Assembly: GCF_000380505.1 (NCBI RefSeq)
Contig: NZ_AQYH01000008.1
Span: 1-64,000 of the forward strand
DNA length: 64,000 nucleotides
Direction: 5' to 3'
From: Kaistia granuli DSM 23481
GTDB taxonomy: Bacteria; Pseudomonadota; Alphaproteobacteria; Rhizobiales; Kaistiaceae
Shown here: positions 16,561 through 25,787 of the stretch, in pieces
Position numbering within the stretch: the first letter of the stretch is position 1
Layout of the letters: each line of letters begins with the position of its first letter
Notes under the pieces: generated by a model
The model's input: only the letters and a program-made list of their open reading frames with translations
Told to the model about the DNA's origin: nothing
Database searches by the model: none
Position numbers and translations under genes: made by a program

Positions 16561-17514
16561 TCAGCCGGCGCGTTCGCGCAGGGTCGCCGCCCGGATGTCC
16601 GACGGCGTGCAACCGAAGTGGCCGCGGAAGGCGCGGTTGAAATGCGACAGGTCCTGGAAGCCGGCGGCGAAGGCGATGTCGGCGATCGAGCCGGTCTGGC
16701 CGTCGCGCAGCTGCCGCATGGCAAGCTGCAGCCGGCTCTCGCGCAGATATTCGGTGAAGCTGGTGCCCTCGGCGGCGAACAGGCGCTGGATATAGCGCGG
16801 CGTGACGCCCTGCCGGCGCGCGATGGTGCCGATGTCGAGCTCCGGATCCGTGAGGCGGGACAGGATCTCCTTCCTGACCAGCGCCATTCGCGCCGCGCCG
16901 ATGCCCTCGCCGCCGCGCGCCGTGTCGCCCGGGACGACGTCGCCGAGCAGGTGGGCGACGAGATCGTAGAGATGGCGGGCGGCGAGCGCCGCCGCCTCAG
17001 CGTCGCCCGGCGGGCTCTGGCGCAAGAGCTCGGCATAGCCGGCGAAGAGATGCAGGCCGGGGGTCGTGGCGGGGATGATGTAGCAGCCGCTCCGGTCGAT
17101 GCGCGGCAGCAGGCGAGCCAGCCGCGTGCGGTCGAGCTGGACCACGCGGAGCCAGGTTTCCGGCAGCCGGCATTCGGTCCAGACGGCCTGGTTGACGATC
17201 ATCAGATCACCGGCAGCGACCGTGATCGGCGGCTTGCCGTCGACTGACACCTGGTGGTCGGTCGAATGGATCATCAGCTGGTAATCGTCGCGGCCGTCGC
17301 CAAGCAGCGCCCGCGAGCGCGCGCCGTCGAGCGGCGAATAGTGCGCCTGCGCCAGCGTCACGGCGTCCGGCAGGGCATAGGCGGCGAGGTCGATGTCGAA
17401 GCTCCGCGGGTCGAGCGGCCGGAATTCCATGCCGGCGACATGGCGCGCGACGAAATCATGCACGAAGGCGAGCCGATGGCGTTCCGGGACAGAACGGGTC
17501 GAGAGGCGTTGCAT
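16561..17514 (-). CDS. AraC family transcriptional regulator
   Basis: 317 residues, typical. The N-terminal ~180 residues form a cupin-like sensing domain of the AraC-binding-like (OxyR-unrelated, 'AraC_binding_2') type with YQLMIHSTDHQVSVDGK and AAGDLMIVNQ. The C-terminal ~100 residues contain both HTH motifs: DIGTIARRQGVTPRYIQRLF and IADIAFAAGFQDLSHFNRAF, ending FGCTPSDIR. An effector is not apparent, and no obvious target gene is divergent from it. A poorly structured 265-base stretch separates it from the lipoprotein gene. Confidence 0.92.
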   Translation of the reverse strand: MQRLSTRSVPERHRLAFVHDFVARHVAGMEFRPLDPRSFDIDLAAYALPDAVTLAQAHYSPLDGARSRALLGDGRDDYQLMIHSTDHQVSVDGKPPITVAAGDLMIVNQAVWTECRLPETWLRVVQLDRTRLARLLPRIDRSGCYIIPATTPGLHLFAGYAELLRQSPPGDAEAAALAARHLYDLVAHLLGDVVPGDTARGGEGIGAARMALVRKEILSRLTDPELDIGTIARRQGVTPRYIQRLFAAEGTSFTEYLRESRLQLAMRQLRDGQTGSIADIAFAAGFQDLSHFNRAFRGHFGCTPSDIRAATLRERAG

Positions 17515-17644
17515 GGGAAGGTTCCGCTTGGCAGGAACGGTCGACGCTGTGCCCGGGCCCCCGCGACGCCCGCGCCTTCCGTTTGGTAAGGCGCGAATTA
17601 ATCCAAAAGATTGACCGGAAGGTCAAGAGTCGGAGGTGTGATCG

Positions 17645-18271
17645 TCATCTCAGGTCGGTTTCGGGATAGGCGCGGCTCGGCTGGCAGCGCGTCGAGCCAG
17701 GGCAGAGGAAGACGATGGTGCCGTCCGGCCAGCAGGTGTCCCGGTCGAAGCGCACAGTCGGAACGGTGGCGATCATCAACCGGAAGGCGATCGCGGCGGA
17801 GCCGTGGCTCGCCTGCGGCAGCGCCGCATAGATGCCGAGGCCGTCGCGGCCGATGCGCTGGATCGCGCCGGCGAACACGGCGCCGGGGCTGATATAGCCG
17901 CCGACCAGATCAATGCCGGCCTTGCAGATGGTATGGCCGGGCGGCGCGGCGAATTTGGCGTAGTAGCTTTGCCCGCGCCGGCGAAGCACCAGCGCCGTGC
18001 CGCGATAGGCGCCGACGACGATCTCCGGCTTGATGAATCGCGCCGCCGCACGCGCCGGATCCGGCTCCTCGCTGCAATCCCAGCCGAGGGCCCGGCAGCC
18101 TGACAGCGCCTGCGCCTCGGCGCGATCGGGGTCGAGCTCGCGCCAGCTTGCGACACGCACGGCGCCCGGCGCATGGCCAAGGCGAAAATCCTCGAGATAG
18201 AGGCGCGGCTGCTCGTCGGCCGCTGCCTGCGCGGCGACAAGGACGACGAAGAGACCGAACAACCAGCGCAT
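17645..18271 (-). CDS. Exported hypothetical protein
   Basis: 208 residues. Signal peptide MRWLFGLFVVLVAAQAAADE with cleavage expected near residue 18-19. The mature part has six or seven cysteines (SGCRALGWDC, TICKAG, DTCWPDG, LCPGSTRCQ), which fits a periplasmic protein with disulfides. I do not recognise the family. Stands alone between the AraC regulator and an exported hydrolase on the same strand. Confidence 0.6.
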   Translation of the reverse strand: MRWLFGLFVVLVAAQAAADEQPRLYLEDFRLGHAPGAVRVASWRELDPDRAEAQALSGCRALGWDCSEEPDPARAAARFIKPEIVVGAYRGTALVLRRRGQSYYAKFAAPPGHTICKAGIDLVGGYISPGAVFAGAIQRIGRDGLGIYAALPQASHGSAAIAFRLMIATVPTVRFDRDTCWPDGTIVFLCPGSTRCQPSRAYPETDLR

Positions 18272-18364
18272 GCGACAGGCACTCCCGCCGGTCCGTGGCG
18301 CGACGCGTCACGGGTAGTCTTGTCTGCCCTGCCCGCGCATCGGCTCGCCCGCCGCGTTGGCCGG

Positions 18365-19207
18365 TCAGAGCGTCTTCTTGAACCACGCCGCGGTCTTGGC
18401 GATCACGCTATCGGCCATCGTCTGGTCGTCGCCGAGGCTGCCGAAGATGTGGTCGCCCTCCGGCACGATCCAGACTTCCTTGGTCTCGCCCTTGGCCAGC
18501 TTGGCGAAGCCTTCCGGATAGGCGGCGGAAAAATCCTTCGATCCGGCGATGGCGAGATAGGCGCCGGGATAGGTCGCGATCGCCTTGTCGATCTTATGCG
18601 TCTCGAGACTGTCGAAGAAGCCCTTCTTCAGCACGATCGTCCGCCAGCCGAGATCGAGCCCGACAACGCCCTCGGTCTCGGCGGTGGCGATGGCCTTGGC
18701 GCCGATCGACCCCTTCATGTCCTTGGAAAAGTCACCGACCGAGGACCAGGTGACCAGCGACTTGAAGCGATCCGGCTCTTCGCCGGCGAGCAGCGTGGCG
18801 ACGCCGCCGCCGAGCGAGAAACCGATCATGCCGAGCCGCTGGGGATCGATGCCCTTCTGGCTGGCGAGATAGGCGGCGGCCGCCTTGGCGTCGGCGAGCT
18901 GGCCGTCAATCGTCGTTGCGCCGGTGTCGCCGTCGCTCTTGCCGAAGCCCCGGAAGTCGATGCGGAGCGACGCGATCCCCTCCTTGGCGAGCGCTGCCGC
19001 CTCGCGCGCATACATGGAGCCGACCTCGTCGCGCGACGAGCCGAAGCCATGCAGCATCAGGACGGCCGGCGCGCTGGTTGCACCATCCGGCAGGTTGAGC
19101 GTGCCGGCGACGCCGCCATCGAGCGTCACGACGCTTTCGCCCGCCGTGGCGATGGCAGGCAGGGATAGGACGGCGATGAGGGCAAGCGAAGCGGGCAGCA
19201 ACCGCAT
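18365..19207 (-). CDS. Exported alpha/beta-hydrolase
   Basis: About 280 residues from ATG 19207; the longer frame to 19330 adds residues that do not look like protein from this gene. Signal peptide: MRLLPASLALIAVLSLPAIATAGE. The hydrolase fold is clear: VLMLHGFGSSRDEVG with the oxyanion region, LRIDFRGFGKSDGD, nucleophile elbow GFSLGGG, acid region AGSKDFSAAYPE and the histidine in VPEGDHIFGS. It would act in the periplasm on an ester or peptide of unknown nature. Divergent from the alcohol dehydrogenase gene at 19399. Confidence 0.85.
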   Translation of the reverse strand: MRLLPASLALIAVLSLPAIATAGESVVTLDGGVAGTLNLPDGATSAPAVLMLHGFGSSRDEVGSMYAREAAALAKEGIASLRIDFRGFGKSDGDTGATTIDGQLADAKAAAAYLASQKGIDPQRLGMIGFSLGGGVATLLAGEEPDRFKSLVTWSSVGDFSKDMKGSIGAKAIATAETEGVVGLDLGWRTIVLKKGFFDSLETHKIDKAIATYPGAYLAIAGSKDFSAAYPEGFAKLAKGETKEVWIVPEGDHIFGSLGDDQTMADSVIAKTAAWFKKTL

Positions 19208-19398
19208 GATGTCGTCATTCCTTGGCAAGGGTCCGATGGATCGAACCCCAGCAAAGCTCGCGCCGTTGAAAGCGTCAATGGCAGACTGCGATGGCGGCGG
19301 GTTGATCGAGATCATGGCCCTGCCGGCCACGGCCGGGTTTGATCCACGGCAAGAATGCGATCAGGATACCGTATCGACAAGCCAATCAGGAGGTCGTG

Positions 19399-20427
19399 AT
19401 GAAAACGATGAAGGCCGCCGTCGTCCGAGAATTCGGCAAGCCGCTGGTGATCGAGGACGTACCGATCCCCGAGATGCGGCACGACCGCATCCTGGTCAAG
19501 GTCGAGGCCTGCGGCGTCTGTCACACGGATCTGCATGCCGCCGAGGGCGACTGGCCGGTGAAGCCGAAGCCGCCCTTCATCCCTGGCCATGAGGGTTCGG
19601 GCTTCGTCGCCGCCGTCGGCCGCGACGTTAGGGGTGTCAAGGAAGGCGACCGCGTCGGCGTGCCGTGGCTCTACACCGCCTGCGGCCATTGCGAGCACTG
19701 CTTCTCCGGCTGGGAGACGCTCTGCAACGAGCAGCAGAACACCGGCTATTCCGTCAACGGCGGCTATGCCGACTATGTGCTGGCCGACCCGAACTATATC
19801 GGTCACATCCCGAAGAAGCTCGATTTCGGCGCCGCCGCGCCCGTCATGTGCGCCGGCGTCACCGTCTACAAGGGCCTGAAGGAAACCGAGGCGAAGCCTG
19901 GCCAGTGGGTGGTGATCTCCGGCATTGGCGGCCTCGGCCACATGGCCGTGCAATATGCCAAGGCGATGGGCCTGCATGTCGCTGCCGTCGACATCAGCGA
20001 GGACAAGCTGAAGCTGGCGCGCGAACTGGGTGCCGAGGTCACCGTCAACGCGTCGGAAGGCGATCCGACGGCCGCGATCCGCAAGGCGACCGATGGCGGC
20101 GCGCATGGTGTGCTCGTCACCGCCGTCTCGCGCCCCGCTTTCGCCCAGGCGCTCGGCATGGTTCGCCGGCGCGGCACGCTGGCGCTGGTCGGCCTGCCGC
20201 CGGGCGATTTCCCGACGCCGATCTTCGACGTCGTGCTGAACCGCATCACGATTCGCGGCTCGATCGTCGGCACGCGGCAGGACCTGGCCGAGTCCCTTGA
20301 GTTCGCTGCCGACGGACTCGTCACGCCGCATTACAGCTGGGACAAGCTCGACAACATCAACGCCATCTTCGACGAGATGAGAGCCGGCAAGATCGACGGC
20401 CGCGTCGTCATGCAGATCGCCAGCTGA
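19399..20427 (+). CDS. adhP: Zinc-dependent alcohol dehydrogenase, AdhP type
   Basis: 342 residues from ATG 19399, with AGGAGG eight bases before it; the longer frame to 19339 is not needed. Seen: the catalytic-zinc ligands CGVCHTDLHAAEGDWP and PGHEGSG, the structural-zinc cysteines in CGHCEHCFSGWETLC, and the NAD-binding GIGGLGHMAVQYAKAMG. Oxidises short-chain alcohols or reduces aldehydes with NAD(H). Single gene; its end overlaps the convergent miaA end by 20 bases. Confidence 0.93.
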   Translation: MKTMKAAVVREFGKPLVIEDVPIPEMRHDRILVKVEACGVCHTDLHAAEGDWPVKPKPPFIPGHEGSGFVAAVGRDVRGVKEGDRVGVPWLYTACGHCEHCFSGWETLCNEQQNTGYSVNGGYADYVLADPNYIGHIPKKLDFGAAAPVMCAGVTVYKGLKETEAKPGQWVVISGIGGLGHMAVQYAKAMGLHVAAVDISEDKLKLARELGAEVTVNASEGDPTAAIRKATDGGAHGVLVTAVSRPAFAQALGMVRRRGTLALVGLPPGDFPTPIFDVVLNRITIRGSIVGTRQDLAESLEFAADGLVTPHYSWDKLDNINAIFDEMRAGKIDGRVVMQIAS

Positions 20428-21319
20428 TCTCCGGGAGCGTCGCGCCGGGCGCGAGGCGCTCCCAATCCGCCATCTGGTTGCGGAACCAGGTGCCCTGCCG
20501 CTTGGCATAGCGGCGGGTCTCCATTTTGGCGCGCTCGATCGCCTCGTCCAGCGACAGCTCGCCGGCGAGATGGGCGCCGAACTCGCGAATGCCGATCGCC
20601 TTCATCGCCGGCAGCGCCGGGTTGAGCCCGAGCGCCAGCAGTGCCTCGGCTTCGGCGATGCCACCGCGCTCGACCATGCCGTCGAAACGCCGGCCGATCC
20701 GCTCGTAGAGCACCGTCCGCTCCGGCTCAAGCACGATCCGGCGGATCGAAGACGCGTCGACCAATGGCGGCGCACCCGTTTCCCGCTGCCAGTCGCCGAT
20801 CGAGCGCCCGGTCGCCTCGACCACCTCCAGAGCGCGGACAACGCGGGTGCGATCGAGCGGCGCCAGCCGGGCGGCGCTTTCCGGATCGAGCTTTTGCAGC
20901 GCCGCATGCAGGGCCGGCACGCCCTCGGCGTCAGCGCGCGCCTCGATAGCCCCGCGCAGTTCGACCGGGATCGGCGGGATCGAAGAAAGGCCCTCGGTCA
21001 GCGCCTTGAAATAGAGGCCGGTGCCGCCGATCACGATCGGCAGCCGGCCGTCCCGCCAAGCGGCTTCGAGCGCGTCTTTCGCGTCCTCGCGCCAACGAGC
21101 CACCGAATAGCGTTCGCTGGCAGCAACATGGCCATAGAGGCGGTGCGGCGCCTCTGCCTCCTCGTCCGGATCCGGGCGGGCCGAGAGAATGCGGAGTTCG
21201 CGATAGACCTGCATCGAATCGGCGTTGATGACGACGCCGCCATGCTTGCGCGCCAATGCCAAGGCCAGGGCCGACTTGCCGCTCGCGGTTGGCCCGGCTA
21301 TCAGGACGGCAGGTCCCAT
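20408..21319 (-). CDS. miaA: tRNA dimethylallyltransferase
   Basis: 303 residues from ATG 21319 (MGPAVLIAGPTASGKSALAL), the usual start in this family; another ATG at 21343 would overlap the serB start. Adds the isopentenyl group to A37 of tRNAs that read UNN codons. Seen: P-loop GPTASGKS, NADSMQVYRELRI, GGTGLYFKALTEG, and the C-terminal RYAKRQGTWFRNQ. The divergent serB starts 22 bases away. In Hyphomicrobiales miaA and serB are often adjacent in this way. Confidence 0.96.
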   Translation of the reverse strand: MGPAVLIAGPTASGKSALALALARKHGGVVINADSMQVYRELRILSARPDPDEEAEAPHRLYGHVAASERYSVARWREDAKDALEAAWRDGRLPIVIGGTGLYFKALTEGLSSIPPIPVELRGAIEARADAEGVPALHAALQKLDPESAARLAPLDRTRVVRALEVVEATGRSIGDWQRETGAPPLVDASSIRRIVLEPERTVLYERIGRRFDGMVERGGIAEAEALLALGLNPALPAMKAIGIREFGAHLAGELSLDEAIERAKMETRRYAKRQGTWFRNQMADWERLAPGATLPEISWRSA

Positions 21320-21341
21320 TTTTGCTGAATTCAGGTTGCCC

Positions 21342-22253
21342 ATGCCGTCCGATACCGCTCCGTTCGAATTTGTCGCCACGTTCATAGCACGGCCCGAACA
21401 TGCGGCATCGCTTTCGGAGGTGGTGGATGAAGCCGCCGACCTTCCCGGCGCCGGCCGGCCGGACTGGCTTGCCGATGGCGAGGCCTGCGACGTTACGCTG
21501 CCCGCCGGCGAGAACAGCCTCGATGTCATCCGCACCGATTTCTACGAGATGATCGACGGCCGGCCGGTCGACGTCGTGGCACAGCCGATTGCCGGCCGCC
21601 GCAAGAAGCTCCTGATCGCCGACATGGATTCGACCATGATCGGCCAGGAGTGCATCGACGAGCTCGCCGACATGGCCGGGCTGAAGGCGCATGTCTCCGC
21701 CATTACCGAACGCGCCATGCGGGGCGAGATCGCCTTCGAGCCGGCATTGCGCGAGCGCGTCGGCCTGCTGAAGGGCCTGCCGCTCTCCGTCGTCGACACG
21801 GTGCTGGCCGAGCGCATCAAGCTCATGCCGGGCGGCCCGGAGCTGATCCGCACCATGAAGGCCTCCGGTGGCTATACCGCGCTGGTCTCTGGCGGCTTCA
21901 CGTTGTTCACCGGCCCGGTCGCAGCACAGATCGGTTTCGACGAGAACCGCGCCAACATCCTGAACCATGAGGACGGCGTCTTGACCGGCACGGTCGAAGA
22001 ACCGATCCTCGGCCAGGAAGCCAAGCTCTCGGCGTTGATGGAGCTTGCCCGCCGTTTCTCGCTGTCGAAGATCGATACCCTGGCCGTCGGCGATGGTGCC
22101 AATGACCTTGCGATGATCCGTGCGGCCGGCCTCGGTGTGGCGTATCATGCGAAGCCCAAGGTCGCGGCCGAGGCGGCCGCCCGCATCGACCACAACGACC
22201 TGACTGCCCTGCTCTACGCCCAGGGCTATCGACGGAGCGACTTCGCCGCATGA
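21342..22253 (+). CDS. serB: Phosphoserine phosphatase
   Basis: 303 residues from ATG 21342. Last step of serine synthesis: hydrolysis of O-phosphoserine. HAD motifs: DMDSTMIGQECIDELAD (nucleophile Asp in DxDST), LVSGGFTLFTGP (motif II), and the Mg-binding GDGANDLAMI (motif IV). The N-terminal ~100 residues form a regulatory ACT-like region, as in the long SerB form. Overlaps the next gene by ATGA, so translation is coupled. Confidence 0.95.
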   Translation: MPSDTAPFEFVATFIARPEHAASLSEVVDEAADLPGAGRPDWLADGEACDVTLPAGENSLDVIRTDFYEMIDGRPVDVVAQPIAGRRKKLLIADMDSTMIGQECIDELADMAGLKAHVSAITERAMRGEIAFEPALRERVGLLKGLPLSVVDTVLAERIKLMPGGPELIRTMKASGGYTALVSGGFTLFTGPVAAQIGFDENRANILNHEDGVLTGTVEEPILGQEAKLSALMELARRFSLSKIDTLAVGDGANDLAMIRAAGLGVAYHAKPKVAAEAAARIDHNDLTALLYAQGYRRSDFAA

Positions 22254-22801
22254 AGCCGATCGAGACGCCCCGACTTCGCCTTCGCCGCTGGCAGGACAGC
22301 GATCGCGCGCCCTTCGCCGCGATGTGTGCCGACGCGGAAGTGATGGAGTTCTTTCCATCCGTGCTGGGCCGGGCGGATTCGGACGCGTTCATCGATCGGA
22401 TCGAGGCGCATTGGGTCGAGCACGGCTTCGGCAATTATGCGCTGGAAGAACGCACGACCGGGGCCCTTGTCGGTATGACGGGTCTCTTCGACGTATTTCC
22501 GGAAGCGCATTTCGCCCCGTCGGTCGAGATTGGTTGGCGCCTGGCGCGACCGTTCTGGCGCATGGGCTATGCGCGCGAAGCGGCAGAAGCGGTGCTCGCG
22601 GCGGCTTTCGCAGAGCATGATTTTCCGGAGATCGTTTCCTTCACGGCCAAGCTGAACACCCGCTCGGCCGGCCTGATGCAAAGGCTCGGCATGACCAGGG
22701 ATCCGGCCGATGACTTCGATCATCCCAAGATCGAGGAAGGCCACCCGCTGCGCCCGCATGTGCTCTACCGGCTGACGCGGGAAGAATTCGACCGGCGCTG
22801 A
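22250..22801 (+). CDS. GNAT acetyltransferase, RimJ/RimL type
   Basis: 183 residues. N-terminus ETPRLRLRRWQDSDRAPFAAM and the acetyl-CoA region EIGWRLARPFWRMGYAREAAEAVL, then NTRSAGLMQRLGM, are typical of the RimJ/RimL-like Acetyltransf_3 family, which often acts on protein N-termini or small amines. Substrate unknown. The ATG overlaps the serB stop (ATGA), so it is made with SerB, but a functional link is not evident. Confidence 0.88.
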   Translation: MKPIETPRLRLRRWQDSDRAPFAAMCADAEVMEFFPSVLGRADSDAFIDRIEAHWVEHGFGNYALEERTTGALVGMTGLFDVFPEAHFAPSVEIGWRLARPFWRMGYAREAAEAVLAAAFAEHDFPEIVSFTAKLNTRSAGLMQRLGMTRDPADDFDHPKIEEGHPLRPHVLYRLTREEFDRR

Positions 22802-22889
22802 GCGTTCGGGCCGTCGCACTTTCGGGCTTCATGCCTGGAAGATCGACCGGCAGTGCTTTCCCACCCTCAACGTCATCCCCACCCTCGCT

Positions 22890-22987
22890 GTCATCCCCGC
22901 GCAGGCGGGGATCCACACGGCCAAGGTGCCGGGAGGCTCGTATACGAGCGACCCGGCGAATGGATCTTGGGTCAAGTCCGGGATGAC
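22890..22987. repeat. GTCATCCC-type intergenic repeat, copy 1
   Basis: The element starts GTCATCCCCGCGCAGGCGGG and ends TCCGGGATGAC, giving inverted ends GTCATCCC/GGGATGAC; inside is the perfect palindrome GCTCGTATACGAGC (22936-22949). It fills the gap between two convergent genes. A related copy is at 46448-46557. Confidence 0.7.
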
Positions 22988-23039
22988 GGTCGTCGAGCTG
23001 TCACGAAGAAGGCCTGAGCGGCATCGCGCCGCCCGCGCC

Positions 23040-24533
23040 CTACTCGTCCAGCTTGAGCGGAACGAAGCGCAATTCGCCGGACTTGTTGGCGATCAGGAAC
23101 AGCGCCGAGCGGCGGCCGTCCTTCTTCAGCGTCTCGATCCGCGTCGTCACGTCGGCCGGCTGCGAGACCGGCTCCTGCGACACCTCGACGACCACCTCGC
23201 CGATCGCGACGCCCTTCTCGGCCGCGGCGCTGCCGGCATCGATCGCTGTAATAACGACGCCCTTCACTTCCGGGGCGATCGAGAACTGCGTGCGCAAATC
23301 CGGCGTCAGCTCCGACAGCGTCAGGCCGAGCAGTTCGGTGACGACCGGCTTCGGCGGCTCGACCGGGGTCGCCGCCTGCTTGTCCTCGACCTTCTCCGCC
23401 GCCTCGGTCAGGCGACCGACCTTCACCTTGAGCGTGATCTCCTTGCCTTTGCGGATCACGACGACATCGACGAGCCTGTCGATATTGGCGTCGGCGACCA
23501 GACGCGGCAGGTCACGCATCTCGACGATCGGCTTGCCGTCGAAGGAGAGGATGACATCTCCCGGCTGGATGCCGGCTTCGGCCGCAGGCCCCTTCTCGGT
23601 CACGCCGGCGACCAGCGCGCCGCGCGCGGCGCCCATGCCGAGGCTCTCGGCGATCTCGTCGGTCACCTGCTGGATACGCACGCCGAGCAGGCCGCGCCGA
23701 GTCTCGCCAAATTCGCGCAGCTGCTGGATGACATGCACCGCCGCGTCGGAGGGTATGGCGAAGCCGATGCCGATCGAGCCACCCGAGGGCGAGATGATCG
23801 CCGTGTTGATGCCGATGATCTCGCCCTTCATGTTGAAGAGCGGACCACCCGAATTGCCGCGATTGATGGCGGCGTCTGTCTGGATGAAATTGTCGTAGGG
23901 CCCGGAATTGATGTCGCGGTTGCGGGCCGAGACGATGCCGACCGTCACCGTTCCGCCGAGGCCGAACGGATTGCCGATCGCCATCACCCAATCGCCGACC
24001 CGCATCGTGTCGGAGGAACCGAACTGGAGCGCCTTGAGCGGCTTTGCAGCGGTGGGTTTGACCTGCAGCACGGCGATGTCGGTCTTCTCGTCGCGGCCGA
24101 GCAGTGTCGCGGTCAGCTTGGAGCCGTCATTAAAATTGGCGACGATTTCGTCGGCGCCCTCGATGACGTGATTGTTGGTGACGATGATGCCGGAGGCGTC
24201 GATCACGAAGCCCGAGCCGAGCGACTGCACCTTGCGCGGCGGTGAATTGTCGGCGCCGTCCTTCTGCTTGTTGAAGAACTCGTCGAAGAATTCCTGGAAA
24301 GGCGACCCTTCCGGCGCCTGCGGCGCCGGGATGCCGCGCGATCCCTCGATCGTCTGCGACGTCGAGATGTTGACGACGGAATCGACCAGGCCGGCGGCGA
24401 GATCGGCCACGGATTCCGGGCCCTGCGCCAGAGCGGCAGGAATGGTCGCCGGCGTGGCGGTGCTCAGCAAGGCGCCAAGGGCCGCCGCAAGGCAAAGGCG
24501 ATAGGTTTTCGATTTGGCCGCGGCCATCTGCAT
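23040..24533 (-). CDS. DegP/HtrA-type periplasmic serine protease
   Basis: About 497 residues from ATG 24533 (MQMAAAKSK); upstream in-frame residues are unlikely. Signal peptide with cleavage near AALAQG. Trypsin-like domain with the triad His in VTNNHVIEGAD, Asp in EKTDIAVLQV, Ser in RGNSGGPLFN; two PDZ domains follow (LGVRIQQVTDEI with GDVILSFDGK, and a second beginning LGLTLSEL). It degrades or refolds damaged envelope proteins. Next on the strand upstream are DUF2065, hflC and hflK, so the four form a membrane-protease quality-control cluster transcribed in the order hflK-hflC-DUF2065-degP, the usual alphaproteobacterial arrangement. Confidence 0.95.
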   Translation of the reverse strand: MQMAAAKSKTYRLCLAAALGALLSTATPATIPAALAQGPESVADLAAGLVDSVVNISTSQTIEGSRGIPAPQAPEGSPFQEFFDEFFNKQKDGADNSPPRKVQSLGSGFVIDASGIIVTNNHVIEGADEIVANFNDGSKLTATLLGRDEKTDIAVLQVKPTAAKPLKALQFGSSDTMRVGDWVMAIGNPFGLGGTVTVGIVSARNRDINSGPYDNFIQTDAAINRGNSGGPLFNMKGEIIGINTAIISPSGGSIGIGFAIPSDAAVHVIQQLREFGETRRGLLGVRIQQVTDEIAESLGMGAARGALVAGVTEKGPAAEAGIQPGDVILSFDGKPIVEMRDLPRLVADANIDRLVDVVVIRKGKEITLKVKVGRLTEAAEKVEDKQAATPVEPPKPVVTELLGLTLSELTPDLRTQFSIAPEVKGVVITAIDAGSAAAEKGVAIGEVVVEVSQEPVSQPADVTTRIETLKKDGRRSALFLIANKSGELRFVPLKLDE

Positions 24534-24612
24534 CTCTCCTCTGGCGTCGGCGTCGAGAATGACACGACGGCGACTTCGATACATCTAGCGCACGACGCGT
24601 CCGTGCCGAGTG

Positions 24613-24798
24613 TCAGTTTCGCGCGAGCCAGACGACGGCGACGCCGATGGCGAGCGCGATCAGCCCGCATCCTCGCAACAGCGAGTCTGATGCGGCAATA
24701 CCTTGCCGCATCAGAGTTTTCGCAACCGTCGGTGCCATCGCGTAGAACGCGCCCTCGATGACGAGGACCAGTCCCAGCGCGGTGACGAAATCCGTCAC
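24613..24798 (-). CDS. DUF2065 family small membrane protein
   Basis: 61 residues with two hydrophobic helices: TALGLVLVIEGAFYAMAP and LLRGCGLIALAIGVAVVWLA. This matches the short DUF2065 family, regularly found next to hflC. Its ATG overlaps the hflC stop by four bases, so it is translationally coupled with it. Function unknown; location suggests a part or accessory of the HflKC-FtsH membrane complex. Confidence 0.85.
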   Translation of the reverse strand: MTDFVTALGLVLVIEGAFYAMAPTVAKTLMRQGIAASDSLLRGCGLIALAIGVAVVWLARN

Positions 24799-25787
24799 GG
24801 CGTGGCGGCAGGCGCCGCCTGGTCAACGGCCGGGGCGGCGGGAGCCGGCGCGGCCGGTTCCGAGACCTTGGCAGGCGCCGGCTTGCCGGGCGTGCTACGC
24901 TCGGGAACCGCCAGCGCGTTGCCGCTCGGGTCGGTCAGGTAGCGGAAGAACGGCGACGTCGGCGAGATCACCATCCGCGTCGTGCCACTCTTCATGCCGT
25001 CCTGATAGGCCTGCATCGACCGGTAGAACGAGAAGAAGTCGGGGTCCTGCTCGAACGCCGCCGCGAAGATGCGGTTGCGCTCGGCGTCGCCGTCACCCTT
25101 GATCTCGTCGGCGCGCTGGTTCGCCTCGGCCACGATGACCGTCGCCTGCCTGTCGGCCTGCGCGCGGATCGTCTTGGCCGCCTGCTCGCCCTGCGCACGG
25201 ATGTCCGTCGCTTCGCGCTGGCGTTCCGTCTGCATGCGCTGGTAGACGGCCTGGCTGTTCTCCGGCGGCAGGTCGGCGCGGCGGATGCGGACGTCGACGA
25301 CGTCGACACCGAGGCGCTTGCCTTCACGCTGGACCTGCTCGGTGATCTGGCGCATCAGCGGTGCACGGCCCTCGCGGACAATGGCGCTGAAGTCCATCTG
25401 GCCGGCCGCACCGCGGATGGCCGAGTTCAGGATCACCGCGAGACGCGATTCCGCCACCGGGATCGAGCCGGCTGCCTGATAGAACAGCAGCGGGTCGACA
25501 ATCTTGTAGCGGCCGAACGCGTCCATCACGAGACGCTTGCGGTCGCGGGCGATGACTTCGATCGGCGGCGAGTCGATGTCGAGCAGCCGCTTGTCCAGCA
25601 TCACGACATTGTCGATGAGCGGGACCTTGGCATAGATGCCCGGATCCGTGACGACGCGCACCGGATTACCGAAGCGCAGCACCAGCGCCTGCTGGGTCTG
25701 GTTGACGATGAACAGGCCCGAATAAGCGAGGATCGCGATCAGGATGACGATGACGAGGCCGAGCCCGCCGAAAATGCGACCCATCAC
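24795..25787 (-). CDS. hflC: HflC, FtsH-protease modulator (SPFH/prohibitin family)
   Basis: 330 residues. N-terminal membrane anchor VIVILIAILAYSGLFIVNQTQQALVLRFG, an SPFH domain, and a helical coiled-coil with QTERQREATDIRAQGEQ and ADEIKGDGDAERNRI. The C-terminal ~60 residues are an Ala/Pro-rich extension not present in E. coli HflC. With HflK it forms a large periplasm-facing cage around FtsH. Overlaps hflK and DUF2065 by four bases on either side. Confidence 0.95.
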   Translation of the reverse strand: MMGRIFGGLGLVIVILIAILAYSGLFIVNQTQQALVLRFGNPVRVVTDPGIYAKVPLIDNVVMLDKRLLDIDSPPIEVIARDRKRLVMDAFGRYKIVDPLLFYQAAGSIPVAESRLAVILNSAIRGAAGQMDFSAIVREGRAPLMRQITEQVQREGKRLGVDVVDVRIRRADLPPENSQAVYQRMQTERQREATDIRAQGEQAAKTIRAQADRQATVIVAEANQRADEIKGDGDAERNRIFAAAFEQDPDFFSFYRSMQAYQDGMKSGTTRMVISPTSPFFRYLTDPSGNALAVPERSTPGKPAPAKVSEPAAPAPAAPAVDQAAPAATP